Shown: in pieces, positions 7,818-16,305 of the stretch | How positions within the stretch are numbered: position 1 is the stretch's first letter | Layout of the letters: each line of letters begins with the position of its first letter | Assembly (NCBI GenBank): GCA_942492445.1 | Contig: CALOEW010000082.1 | Location: forward strand, 1-64,000 | Length of the DNA: 64,000 nucleotides | Reading direction: 5' to 3' | Source of the DNA: NORP240 sp942492445 | GTDB taxonomy: Bacteria; Pseudomonadota; Gammaproteobacteria; Pseudomonadales; Pseudohongiellaceae | Position numbers and translations under genes: made by a program | The notes under the pieces: generated by a model | Told to the model about the DNA's origin: nothing | Databases searched by the model: none | The model's input: the letters and a program-made list of their open reading frames with translations, nothing else

Positions 7818-9290
7818 TCAATTTGGTTGATTCGATGTCACGATTCGCTGAGACACCAGTTGACTGCCCTTTTCACCCGAGGCAACCCAGCCGGGAACGA
7901 TTGCGGAGAAGAACCCGGCGGTACCCCCTGCAGTGAGAATATGCAGCCCATCCTCACGAAATTTGTCCACCGTTCTGTCGCGGAACTGTTCGGGCATGCC
8001 TTCGGCGATACCTCCTGCCCCCCTTACTATCTCTTCGCCGGGAGTGCGGAGTGCAAGGCAGACAGTATCCCTTATACGTGCCTTGTCCCAGCCAGCGTGG
8101 CGAAAAACCCGCCTGTGTTCCGGGGACAGAATCAGCAATGCATCAGTTTGCGTAAAAACCTTGGTGTGGGAAACAGTGCGAAGACTTGCTGCCAGACTTT
8201 TTGCCAGGGATTCAGGCGCTCGGGACTGCTGGTCCATCACCGGCTGCACTCCGGCTCCGGCAAAAAGGCTGACGACGGATTCTTCCCGCCGGAACCCGCG
8301 GTCCATGGCAAGGCTGGGCCAGTCAGAATCGCTTTCATCTTCGGCAAAGCAGAATGTGTATTTGCCCGGTGTACCAAGGGTGGCCCGGTCGATGCCTCCG
8401 GGTCTGCCACCGCCGACGTTTTGAATCAGAAGTTGCAGACTGCGACCGATGGAGGCATTGGCACGGTTGCCCTGGCCCAGAGCATTGACACCAGAATTCA
8501 TCGCTATTCGCTTCACCACGGGGCCATTCACGACTACCACCGGAGAGGAAAAATAGGTTGTACACAGCAACCCGTGCATACAGAACGCCTCCTGCAAGGC
8601 TGCTTCCAATGCAGCAAGCACGACCGGAAAATATTCCGGTTTGCAGCCCGCCATGACAGCATTGATCGCCACTTTTTCCACACTGCAGGGAGCATAGTCC
8701 GGGGGGATTCTGCCGACCTGTTCGTCTGCCGCTCGAGTTGTGGCGCGCAGCATGCGGGTGACGCGCAGGGGAGTCGGCGGAACCACGGGTAGACCATCAG
8801 TCCAGCCCCGCTCATAACAGGCTTCCATGATATCTTCACTGTCGGCCACATTGACAGTCCTTGCGGAGTTCCTGGAAGTCCCAAACTTAACCGCCAGTAG
8901 TTCCTCCATTCCTGGTTCCCGGGATTTAGAGCCGCAACCGGGCTTGAATTCCGGCAGGCCTTCACCCAGTTCGGGGCGTTTTAGAAAAGTGCGCCATTCG
9001 CTGCGGTCCCAGCCGGTGACACGTCCCTGCTCACGGTTTGACTGAAATCGTATCAGTGTAGGAACGATTTCGATGTCATGCCTGAAGGAAAATTCAAGTT
9101 CGGTATCGTCAATTCGGCTTTCAATACTGGAGGGGAAAGCTGGGTCATCCTGTACATAGACTTCAAGCGCCTTGTCGAGCTGGCGGCACAATGACGTGAT
9201 AACAGGTTCGATCAACCGGCAGGTTGCACAGTCTCTCTTCACAATCAGTGCGTACCGGAATTCTGTTACGTTGTTTTTTGTCATGGCCAC
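7818..9290 (-). CDS. Thioredoxin-like/UGSC-partner fusion protein
   Basis: A 490-residue protein of unknown function. Residues about 10-120 look thioredoxin- or glutaredoxin-like, with a CATC active-site motif at 21-24 and a TLIRFQSNREQGRVTGW segment. From about residue 150 (DIMEACYERGWTDGLPVVPPT) a long second domain follows. It is rich in conserved Gly/Pro/Asn runs (VEKVAINAVMAGCKPEYFPV, NSGVNALGQGNRANASIG) and carries several cysteines. I do not know its chemistry. It is transcribed just ahead of the UGSC selenoprotein with a 16-base gap, so the two probably act together. GTG 9290 or ATG 9284 could be the start. It is divergent from the MtfA-like gene. Confidence 0.7.
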   Translation of the reverse strand: MAMTKNNVTEFRYALIVKRDCATCRLIEPVITSLCRQLDKALEVYVQDDPAFPSSIESRIDDTELEFSFRHDIEIVPTLIRFQSNREQGRVTGWDRSEWRTFLKRPELGEGLPEFKPGCGSKSREPGMEELLAVKFGTSRNSARTVNVADSEDIMEACYERGWTDGLPVVPPTPLRVTRMLRATTRAADEQVGRIPPDYAPCSVEKVAINAVMAGCKPEYFPVVLAALEAALQEAFCMHGLLCTTYFSSPVVVVNGPVVKRIAMNSGVNALGQGNRANASIGRSLQLLIQNVGGGRPGGIDRATLGTPGKYTFCFAEDESDSDWPSLAMDRGFRREESVVSLFAGAGVQPVMDQQSRAPESLAKSLAASLRTVSHTKVFTQTDALLILSPEHRRVFRHAGWDKARIRDTVCLALRTPGEEIVRGAGGIAEGMPEQFRDRTVDKFREDGLHILTAGGTAGFFSAIVPGWVASGEKGSQLVSQRIVTSNQPN

Positions 9291-9350
9291 AGTTGTGCAT
9301 TTTTGTGTTTTTTAATCGGGCCGGTCTAGTGTAACTTACTGCTTCGAGTT

Positions 9351-10238
9351 GTGGCAAAGAAGGATTCCTTCCTCGTGAGTTGTACCGCGTTACTGTCCTT
9401 ACTGTTCCTTCTGCTGATTCTGGTAGCAGTAGTTTTTCGAGTTTTGTTCTGGCCTGATATCCGGCTGCGACGAATCCGTGCCGGGCAATTTCCGGGTTCC
9501 TGGCGGGAGACCGTGCAGCGTCGTCTGCCTTTTTACCAGAATATGCCGCGGGAGTTACAGGAGGAACTGCTGAACCTTATCAAGGTATTCCTGCACGACA
9601 AACGTTTCGTGGGCTGCGCGGGACAGTTTATTGACGACGAAATTCGGGTAACTGTGGCTGCACAGGCCTGTCTCCTGTTACTGAACCGGGCGACCGACTA
9701 CTACGAACATCTGGAATCTATACTGATTTATCCATCCACGTTTGCTGTAACTCGTGAGGTTCATGATGACCTGGGCCTGGTTTCAACGGAGCATACGCTG
9801 TTACTGGGCGAATCCTGGAACCAGGGCAAGGTTGTCCTGGCTTGGGATAGCGTGGAACAAGGTGTGCGCAATCTCTATGACGGGCACAATGTGGTATTAC
9901 ACGAATTTGCACACCAGCTTGATCATGCATCCGGTGCCAGTAACGGTGCTCCTCTGTTAAAAACCCGTGGTGCCTATCAAAGTTGGGCTCATGTTTTGTC
10001 GAAGGAATTCGAAGAGTTGCAGCAGGACGTGCAATATGGAAAGCAGAGTCTTCTCGACCATTACGGAGCAACCAATCCGGCTGAATTTTTTGCAGTGGCT
10101 ACTGAGACATTTTTTGAACGACCAGAACAGATGAGACAGGGTCATCGCGAACTTTACAATGAACTGATGAAGTTTTATCAGGTGGACCCGGCGGGCTGGA
10201 TGCAACTGCCCGAAAGACGCCAGGGAACAAATGAGTAG
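9351..10238 (+). CDS. mtfA: MtfA-like zinc-dependent peptidase
   Basis: A 295-residue protein of the MtfA (M90) metallopeptidase family. In E. coli MtfA binds the Mlc repressor and has aminopeptidase activity. An N-terminal membrane segment (about residues 10-32, LLSLLFLLLILVAVVFRVLF) precedes the catalytic region with HEFAHQLD (zinc ligands His184 and His188, Glu185) and a downstream NPAEFFAVATETFFERP block carrying the third ligand Glu. The GTG start at 9351 fits the divergent intergenic gap of about 60 bases to the selenoprotein operon. Confidence 0.85.
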   Translation: MAKKDSFLVSCTALLSLLFLLLILVAVVFRVLFWPDIRLRRIRAGQFPGSWRETVQRRLPFYQNMPRELQEELLNLIKVFLHDKRFVGCAGQFIDDEIRVTVAAQACLLLLNRATDYYEHLESILIYPSTFAVTREVHDDLGLVSTEHTLLLGESWNQGKVVLAWDSVEQGVRNLYDGHNVVLHEFAHQLDHASGASNGAPLLKTRGAYQSWAHVLSKEFEELQQDVQYGKQSLLDHYGATNPAEFFAVATETFFERPEQMRQGHRELYNELMKFYQVDPAGWMQLPERRQGTNE

Positions 10239-10267
10239 CAGGTTTTTCGCTACAGTGTAGAGGTGCC

Positions 10268-10606
10268 CTAGTAAATAAATCCCAGAGCGGAAATCCCGAC
10301 AAGGATATTGATGATCATGAAGACAGAAGAGGTTCTGGACATTACCTTCCATAGCTGTGGACCTTTGTATGCGGCCCGGATTCCTACCAGTAGGAGTGTG
10401 GTGTACGCCAGCATTATCGCCACCAGGATGAGGAAACGAAACCAGTTTTCCGCATCAACTGACTGACTGCCGGTTACAAAAAAGATGCCGGCGCCTATGA
10501 AGTAAAATACCCAATAAGTAATGGCCAGACCGAAGTCGCCCGCCAGAAGTCTGGTAAGAAATGACCTGTCGTCGAGTTGTTCCAAGATCGAGTTCCCCCT
10601 CTTCAT
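10268..10606 (-). CDS. Small hypothetical membrane protein
   Basis: A 112-residue protein that I cannot assign to a family. It has a polar N-terminus (ILEQLDDRSFLTRLLAGDFGLA) and three hydrophobic segments at about residues 30-46, 58-76 and 92-111, so it is probably an inner-membrane protein. It is convergent with mtfA and 29 bases away. Start ATG 10606 lies beside TTAATCAAAGGTACCTTAAG (10612-10631), which loosely resembles the MITE ends found elsewhere in the window. Confidence 0.6.
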   Translation of the reverse strand: MKRGNSILEQLDDRSFLTRLLAGDFGLAITYWVFYFIGAGIFFVTGSQSVDAENWFRFLILVAIMLAYTTLLLVGIRAAYKGPQLWKVMSRTSSVFMIINILVGISALGFIY

Positions 10607-10791
10607 GGTCTCTTAATCAAAGGTACCTTAAGTTTAAACGATCTGGCTCCGGGTTAAAAAGCAATTAATCCGGGGTTACTTATTCCTTCGCAAGAGCTGT
10701 CAATACGTGGTTACGCCCATAGGTCCGGGCTACCGCCCCTGACATTCCGCAAGCAGCGGGGCAACTGCTTCATAAAGTGCCTTGGTTCGCG

Positions 10792-11379
10792 TTATTTATT
10801 GTGTGTTGTTTTGCCGGAGCGAGTACCAGCGGCAGGTCGTATGCCCGCAGATTTTTTCTCAGCGCGTTTTCGTGCCGTGGAGCGCCGTTTTATCGCCGAC
10901 TTTCGTGCCTTCAACACCTGCTCAGCAGCCTCTTGCTGCATTTTCTTTTCCCAATCCCGCTCGAACTTCTCCAATACTTTGGCACGGGCCGCTATCTTGC
11001 GATCAAGTGGCGTCGCTTCGTGCAGGCTGCGTTGGGCTAAAAGCAGTCGTTCCCTGGCCTTTCCAAGCGTCTCGGCCAATGCCAGCCTGGCAGCCTGTGC
11101 CTTCTGCAACTGTGCCTGTGCTGAGGCAGTTCCGGTTCTTCTGGCAGTTACAGCGGCCCGGGCCGTTCTGGCACGTGCTTCGGTAAGATCAGACTGTATA
11201 GCGCGCAGTTCTCTGCGGGCAAGCGCAACTTCCTTTTTGTGAGTGGGAAGGTAATTTTTTCGCGACTTGGCTATTTTTCTCTGCAGCGAGCGGAACTTTT
11301 CTTCCAGTTCATTGAGCAAAAGTGGAGGGTGTTCACGTGAGCCGGGCATGTTATCGGCTGCTTTCACTTTTTTGGCCAT
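10792..11379 (-). CDS. Basic coiled-coil hypothetical protein
   Basis: A 195-residue protein of unknown function, very rich in Ala, Arg, Lys, Leu and Glu, predicted to be almost entirely alpha-helical coiled coil (residues about 20-160). It ends in a highly basic tail (RKSAIKRRSTARKRAEKKS), which suggests nucleic-acid binding. I chose ATG 11379 (MAKKVKAADN) over the upstream TTG because the latter adds a poor start with no Shine-Dalgarno. Strong composition bias means that similarity searches may mislead. Confidence 0.6.
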   Translation of the reverse strand: MAKKVKAADNMPGSREHPPLLLNELEEKFRSLQRKIAKSRKNYLPTHKKEVALARRELRAIQSDLTEARARTARAAVTARRTGTASAQAQLQKAQAARLALAETLGKARERLLLAQRSLHEATPLDRKIAARAKVLEKFERDWEKKMQQEAAEQVLKARKSAIKRRSTARKRAEKKSAGIRPAAGTRSGKTTHNK

Positions 11380-11534
11380 AGCGCAACAATTGAGTAGCAA
11401 CAACTTCGATAGGGTAGTCCATTGCCAGAATATCGGCTTGACGACCTATTACTTTTCCTGAATTTCCGTGAACCGAGAGAGCAGGGCTAAAAAGTTCGTG
11501 TCGAATGGTTGTTGCACCTGCCAGGGTTGCCCCT

Positions 11535-11830
11535 GGTTACCTCTGTGGCTGCGAACTGCGCCCCTCCGGTGTGCCCTCAACTACCGACCGGGCAAAACTG
11601 TTTTCCAGGACGACCGAAGGAGGGAATCCCGGCGGATGCGCGTTGCGGAGGATCAGATTCCCCGTGGCGAGTGCGGTCCCCAAAAAATTTCCACTCCGAC
11701 TTATTTCTATCCAGCTTAACATACTCAGGTAGCATGTCTGACCGAGATCACGAATACTGGAAGTACTAGGTTTCAGGCCGCCGGAAGCCTTCCGGCGAGG
11801 ATGTTGTGGTACATCAATGTAACAGGACCT
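11535..11830. repeat. Compact copy of dispersed repeat
   Basis: This non-coding stretch between a hypothetical gene and the ABC permease repeats the material of 226-905. It carries GCGCCCCTCCGG, ACCGACCGGGCAAAACTG, TTGCGGAGGATCAGATTCC and then a diverged copy of the 126-bp unit (about 11700-11825, with CGAATACTGGAAGTA and GGAAGCCTTCCGG). Order and orientation are conserved with 541-785. The remainder of 11380-11888 holds nothing else that I recognise. Confidence 0.7.
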
Positions 11831-11888
11831 AACCCACAGGCATGCCAATTCAGAAATTCAAGATATCCAGAGAGGGATAACCCGAGCG

Positions 11889-13115
11889 TCATTCGTATCG
11901 CAAGGCGTCGATTGGGTCGAGGTTTGCGGCCTTTGCTGCCGGCAGAATGCCGAACAGAATGCCGACGAAACCGCTGAACCCCAGTGCCAGTGCCGCGGCC
12001 CACAGGGGAATAGCAGCTGGAGGAAAGGACGGGATATTGCCGGCAATCAGGGATCCAAGAGCGTATCCGATTGCCAGTCCAATGAACCCTCCGAACAGGG
12101 AAAGCAGCAGGGACTCGATCAGAAATTGCAGCAGAATGTGATGGCGCTGGGCGCCGATGGCCTTGCAAATGCCGATTTCCCGGGTGCGTTCAGTCACAGA
12201 AACCAACATGATGTTCATGATTCCTATGCCGCCTACCAACAGGGAAATGCCTACGATTCCACCGATGACTATGGTGACTACGGCAAGAATCGAGTCGAAT
12301 GTTTCCATCATCTGTTCTGCGGTTTCGACGACGAAATCGTCTTCGTCCGTACTGTCCAGACCGTGGGCGTCACGAAGCAGCAGGGTAAGCTGGCTGGTGA
12401 CGTCATCAACCTCCGCGGATTCACTCAGACTTAGTTGAATCTGGATGTCGGTACGGGATTGGTTCCCCTGAAGGCTCTGCATGGTCGCATAGGGAATCAG
12501 AACGATATCGTCCTGGCTGAACCCCATTAAATCGCCTCTGGGCTCTAACTGGCCGACGATCTTAAACCATTCACCTCCAAGTTCCACAAATTCATTGATT
12601 GGATCTTCGGGCAGATTGAGGTTTTCCCGGACCGTGTCGCCAATCACTGCCACACGGCGTCTGGTCAGGTTATCGCTGTTAGCCAGGAAACGGCCGTCCA
12701 CGGTATAGAACTGAGCAACATCCTGGTAAGCGTAGGTAGTACCCATGATCTGGCTGAATGCGCTCTGGGAACCATATTTGATCTGGGATGCACGGGAAGC
12801 GAACAGGATAGGAGTGATTGAGGCAATGCCGTCCACCCGTTGTTCAATCAGGTTCAGGTCTTCGGGAGTCAGGCGTGCGTTTAATCCCTGCATACGGTCT
12901 TCAAGTGGCGTATAGGACCTGACGGTGAGGCTGTTGGTACCCAGGGAGGCAAACTGCTGGGTGACGAAAACACGCAGCCCCTGGGTAATGGACACCACTG
13001 CGATAACACTGGCCACACCGATAACAATGCCCAGTGTGGTGAGAAAACTGCGAAAGCCGTGGGCGATGATGGATGCCAGTGCCGAGCGGCTGCTTTCGAT
13101 AAGGGAGAACAGCAT
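11889..13115 (-). CDS. MacB-type ABC transporter permease
   Basis: A 408-residue inner-membrane permease of the MacB/FtsX superfamily. One N-terminal membrane helix (about residues 20-45, IVIGVASVIAVVSITQG) is followed by a large periplasmic MacB_PCD domain (about 50-255). Three further helices (about 280-400) include the family signature GIMNIMLVSVTERTREIGICKAIGA. The ATPase gene ends 1 base before its start, and an RND-like membrane fusion protein is first in the operon. The set should form a MacAB-like mechanotransducing exporter. The substrate, whether macrolide, lipopeptide or other, cannot be told from sequence. Confidence 0.9.
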   Translation of the reverse strand: MLFSLIESSRSALASIIAHGFRSFLTTLGIVIGVASVIAVVSITQGLRVFVTQQFASLGTNSLTVRSYTPLEDRMQGLNARLTPEDLNLIEQRVDGIASITPILFASRASQIKYGSQSAFSQIMGTTYAYQDVAQFYTVDGRFLANSDNLTRRRVAVIGDTVRENLNLPEDPINEFVELGGEWFKIVGQLEPRGDLMGFSQDDIVLIPYATMQSLQGNQSRTDIQIQLSLSESAEVDDVTSQLTLLLRDAHGLDSTDEDDFVVETAEQMMETFDSILAVVTIVIGGIVGISLLVGGIGIMNIMLVSVTERTREIGICKAIGAQRHHILLQFLIESLLLSLFGGFIGLAIGYALGSLIAGNIPSFPPAAIPLWAAALALGFSGFVGILFGILPAAKAANLDPIDALRYE

Positions 13116-13116
13116 C

Positions 13117-13821
13117 CTAGTGAATCCGCTCTGAGGAGCGGCTGCTGTCCTGGAAAATTTTACCGTCCTTCATTTCAATCACTCGTTCGCAGTGTGCGGC
13201 AATTTCGTCTTCATGGGTAACCATGATGACTGTGTGACCTTCATCGTGCAACTCATCGAACAATTGCATGATCTCCACCGTTGTTTTCGAGTCCAGATTA
13301 CCGGTGGGCTCGTCTGCCAGCAATATCGAAGGATGCGTGACCAGCGCCCTTGCAATCGCGACCCTTTGGCGTTGCCCGCCTGAGAGTTGGTTGGGGAGGT
13401 GATCGATACGGTCACCCAGGTTTACCCGGTCCAGAGCGCTTCGGGCCATTTCCCGCCGCTTTCGATACGGTATGTTCCGGTAGATCAGTGGCTGCATGAC
13501 ATTACCAAGAGCCGTTGCTCGTGGCAGTAGATTGAAGCTCTGGAATATGAACCCGATTTCCAGGTTTCGAATCTGCGAAAGTCGATTCTCATTCAGATTT
13601 GCGACATTGTTTCCGTTCAGGTGGTACTGGCCCGCTGTGGGTCGGTCGAGGCAGCCGAGTATATTCAGCATTGTCGATTTACCGGATCCGGAGGAACCAA
13701 CAAAAGCCACATATTCATTACGTTCTATTGAGACGTTGATGCCATCCAGCGCTTTGACCACCTGGCTTCCCATTTCATAGTGCTTGGTAATCCCGTCGAG
13801 TCTTAACAGCGCCGTATCCAT
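13117..13821 (-). CDS. MacB/LolD-type ABC ATPase
   Basis: A 234-residue ATPase subunit. It has Walker A (GSSGSGKST), Q-loop (FIFQSFNLLPR), signature LSGGQRQRVAIARAL, Walker B (ILLADEPTGNLDS) and the H-loop (VMVTHE). It resembles the nucleotide-binding part of MacB and LolD, and it is encoded separately from the permease as in many Gram-negative MacB-like systems. It sits between the membrane fusion protein gene (72-base gap) and the permease gene (1-base gap) in a three-gene operon. Confidence 0.92.
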   Translation of the reverse strand: MDTALLRLDGITKHYEMGSQVVKALDGINVSIERNEYVAFVGSSGSGKSTMLNILGCLDRPTAGQYHLNGNNVANLNENRLSQIRNLEIGFIFQSFNLLPRATALGNVMQPLIYRNIPYRKRREMARSALDRVNLGDRIDHLPNQLSGGQRQRVAIARALVTHPSILLADEPTGNLDSKTTVEIMQLFDELHDEGHTVIMVTHEDEIAAHCERVIEMKDGKIFQDSSRSSERIH

Positions 13822-13893
13822 CAGGTGGCCTGAGGTGGTCCGAATTCGGACGTCGTGTCATGGAATGAACTGTACGGAATAAAAGGGAACATT

Positions 13894-15069
13894 TCAGTTG
13901 GCCTGGGTGACATCCAGGCGGTCGCCGTCGAGCAGGTGTCGCAATTCCCTGTTGGGACCCACCACGATCTCGACATCGCCTTTGATGTCGGATGTCAATT
14001 CCTGGTATTCGTCGTCAGAAAGTCCTACGTCCACGCGGGTTTTACGTGCGACACCATTGTCGTTGATGAACAGGTAGTGGTCGCTCAGCAACGCGGAACG
14101 GTCCTCTTCAAACAGGATTGCTTCAATTGGTACTGCAGCTACTTCCTGATCCTGTCGGGTGAAAATCTCTGCCCGACAGGACATTCCGGGGCGCAACACG
14201 ACGGTTCCCGGGTCGGCAATGTCAATTTTGACCGTGAATGTAAGGCCCTGTCTGCCGGGTTCCACCTTTGCGGTGTTGGCGATATAACGTACGATTCCCC
14301 GCATTGGCTGATCGGGGTAGGCGATGGCGACAATTTCCGCCCGCTGCCCGACTTCGATGTTGGCAACGTCAGCCTCATCAACCAGAACCTCCACGTAGAT
14401 ACTGCCGGGGTTGGCGATAGTCATCAACGACGAGCCCGGGATGTTGGTAGAACTGGCAATTGCAGTTTCTCCCACTTTGATGTCCAGACTGGTCACGACA
14501 CCGTCAAGAGGTGAAACGATCTTGGTTTTGCTCAGCTGATCCATAACCTGCTCGAGCTGGGCTTGCGCCTGCAACAGTCTTTCCTGCGCGGACTTCAGGT
14601 CGACTTCAGCCAGTGCCAGCTGATTTGAGATGGAATCGTATTCCTCGTCGCCCACCATTTTGCGCTCGTAGAGACTTCGGGTGCGCTGGTGTTGCCGCCG
14701 CAGATTTTCAATCCTGAGCTCCTGGCGTTCAATGTCAATGGAATTCAGACGTACCGCCGCCTCACTCTGCTCCAGACCGGCAAGCAGATTCTTGTCATCT
14801 ACCTGAAGAACAAGCTGCCCCTGTGTGACGCGGTCGCCCTCTTCAACGAACAGTGCTGAAACCTTGCCTATGATCTCCGAACTGAGAAGCACTTCTTCGT
14901 CGTGGGCAAGAAATCCCGATGCCAGTATCGACGGGCTGATTATCCGCCTGCTTATGGTGGCTACTTCCACTTCTTTCGCATTTGTGCCGAACAGTGCGCG
15001 GTTGAAGATGGGCAGTGCAATCACTGCCGCCGCGATGACCACGACAAGTAGAAATTTCCTCGCATTCAT
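13894..15069 (-). CDS. Periplasmic adaptor (membrane fusion) protein, MacA-like
   Basis: A 391-residue adaptor linking the ABC permease to an outer-membrane channel. One N-terminal anchor (FLLVVVIAAAVIALPIF) is followed by a biotinyl-lipoyl-like half (SEIIGKVSALFVEEGDRVTQGQLVLQ), a long helical hairpin (about residues 95-185), and the second lipoyl half (TKIVSPLDGVVTSLDIKVGE). Beta-barrel and membrane-proximal domains complete it. It is the first gene of the operon with the ATPase and permease. No outer-membrane factor gene is adjacent, so TolC or a homologue elsewhere is presumably used. Confidence 0.9.
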   Translation of the reverse strand: MNARKFLLVVVIAAAVIALPIFNRALFGTNAKEVEVATISRRIISPSILASGFLAHDEEVLLSSEIIGKVSALFVEEGDRVTQGQLVLQVDDKNLLAGLEQSEAAVRLNSIDIERQELRIENLRRQHQRTRSLYERKMVGDEEYDSISNQLALAEVDLKSAQERLLQAQAQLEQVMDQLSKTKIVSPLDGVVTSLDIKVGETAIASSTNIPGSSLMTIANPGSIYVEVLVDEADVANIEVGQRAEIVAIAYPDQPMRGIVRYIANTAKVEPGRQGLTFTVKIDIADPGTVVLRPGMSCRAEIFTRQDQEVAAVPIEAILFEEDRSALLSDHYLFINDNGVARKTRVDVGLSDDEYQELTSDIKGDVEIVVGPNRELRHLLDGDRLDVTQAN

Positions 15070-15107
15070 CCTGGCGTTCCCGTTGTTCCCGGTGAGTTAT
15101 TGTCAGA

Positions 15108-15157
15108 GAACCTCTGATTGAGACCTGCAGTGATCCGCGGTTCTCCGTCAGAGGTTC
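15108..15157. repeat. Inverted repeat resembling MITE ends
   Basis: GAACCTCTGA (15108-15117) and its exact reverse complement TCAGAGGTTC (15148-15157) flank 30 bases in the gap between the YIP1 gene and the adaptor gene. The arms match the outer part of the terminal repeats at 42492 and 44219, so this may be a miniature or decayed copy lying in the promoter region of the ABC operon. Confidence 0.5.
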
Positions 15158-15214
15158 CACAGGAGTTGACGAACTGTGATTGCCTTCTGTTACTGGAAAA
15201 TAACACAGGACGGG

Positions 15215-15952
15215 TCAGGTGAGGGCTAAATACGCCCAAACACCAAAAATCAGCAGATAGGGTGCAATTACGATGGCCGCCGCCCGCACCAGCGCAGTCT
15301 TTACCCACTGCCGATACGCCATGATCAGCAGGCTCAGGCTCCATATCTGTATCAGGTTAAGTGCTGCCAGCATCGGGTCCAGGGACGGGTTTCCGGTTTG
15401 CATGCCAAGGCTGTACAAGCTGAACGGATTCAGGTCATAGTTGCTCAACTGCCCGCCGGGGTTGAGCAGGATGGTGACCGCCATTGAAATTGAGAGAAAC
15501 AGGTTGGGAAGGCTGGTCCACACAATCAGAGAAAACCACTGTCTGAAACGCAAATCGTATCCACCCAGAGCCGAGATCAGGCTGAGGTAGGCGGCCTGTG
15601 CCAGGTAGATAGCCAGCAGGCTGACGGCGCTTCCCAGCATTCCAATGAGCGCCATGCCGCGCTGCGAAAGTGCCTGCATGCCCTGCCGGGCCTCTTCCAG
15701 TTCGGCACCCCGCAGGTCACCAATCTGGCTGAGAGTGTCATCGATATACCAGTCGAAATCCAGGACGGCGAAATACCACCCCGTTACCGACATCGAGGCA
15801 AGCAGAATCAGGGTTAATGGTGCGAGCGTGACCGGTTGGGCTTTGATAGCCCTGAAAGCCAGGGAAGGGCTGGTAATGACGTTTATGGCGGTAGTCAGAA
15901 GCTTTGGTTTTATGAAGTCGGTGTCACGTTCCGAAGTATTCAATTCCATCAA
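15215..15952 (-). CDS. YIP1-family membrane protein
   Basis: A 245-residue integral membrane protein. The pattern NVITSPSLAFRAIKAQP near the N-terminus, followed by about five hydrophobic segments (about residues 44-65, 105-130, 150-175, 190-215, 220-245), fits bacterial YIP1-domain proteins. Their function is poorly known. It is co-oriented with the ABC operon downstream (145-base gap) and with cbpM/cbpA upstream (27-base gap), so it may share a transcript with either. Confidence 0.7.
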   Translation of the reverse strand: MMELNTSERDTDFIKPKLLTTAINVITSPSLAFRAIKAQPVTLAPLTLILLASMSVTGWYFAVLDFDWYIDDTLSQIGDLRGAELEEARQGMQALSQRGMALIGMLGSAVSLLAIYLAQAAYLSLISALGGYDLRFRQWFSLIVWTSLPNLFLSISMAVTILLNPGGQLSNYDLNPFSLYSLGMQTGNPSLDPMLAALNLIQIWSLSLLIMAYRQWVKTALVRAAAIVIAPYLLIFGVWAYLALT

Positions 15953-15979
15953 ATCAAGCTCCCTGGCGAAATCAGACTG

Positions 15980-16303
15980 CTAGTCGGATTGCCCGGCTGT
16001 CGGGCCGGTGAGAAAGCGCGACAGGCGCTGGCGAAGCAGCTGGTTTTCCGCCCGCAACTGTTCGCGTTCGTCAAGCAGCCGGGCCACAAGGGCGACGTCT
16101 GACCAATCCAGTTCCAGGTCGGCATGCAAGCGCATTGCCCGCTGTATGGTGCAGACCATTTCAAGGTCGAAGGCCCAGTCGGCTGGATCGGGCCCGGCCG
16201 GACTGACTATGCCATACTCCACCAGTTCGACACAGAGGCTTTCGCTCACCTGCAGTTGCCGGCATACGTCTTGCAAAGTGAATGCTACGCTGTACTCAGT
16301 CAC
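15980..16303 (-). CDS. cbpM: Chaperone modulator CbpM
   Basis: A 107-residue MerR-like helical protein that in E. coli binds the J-domain of CbpA and inhibits its co-chaperone and DNA-binding activities. The order of segments (TLQDVCRQLQVSESLCVELVEYGIVSPAG, then WAFDLEMVCTIQRAMRLHADLELDW, then a leucine-rich coiled coil) matches the family. It starts 2 bases after the cbpA stop codon, the standard arrangement, which strongly supports the assignment. Confidence 0.88.
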   Translation of the reverse strand: MTEYSVAFTLQDVCRQLQVSESLCVELVEYGIVSPAGPDPADWAFDLEMVCTIQRAMRLHADLELDWSDVALVARLLDEREQLRAENQLLRQRLSRFLTGPTAGQSD

Positions 16304-16305
16304 TT

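Noticed and set aside
7791..8792. A 333-residue plus-strand frame opposite the CATC protein gene
   Set aside because: The composition is unlike a real protein, with scattered Cys/His/Arg. The minus-strand gene is coherent and in an operon.
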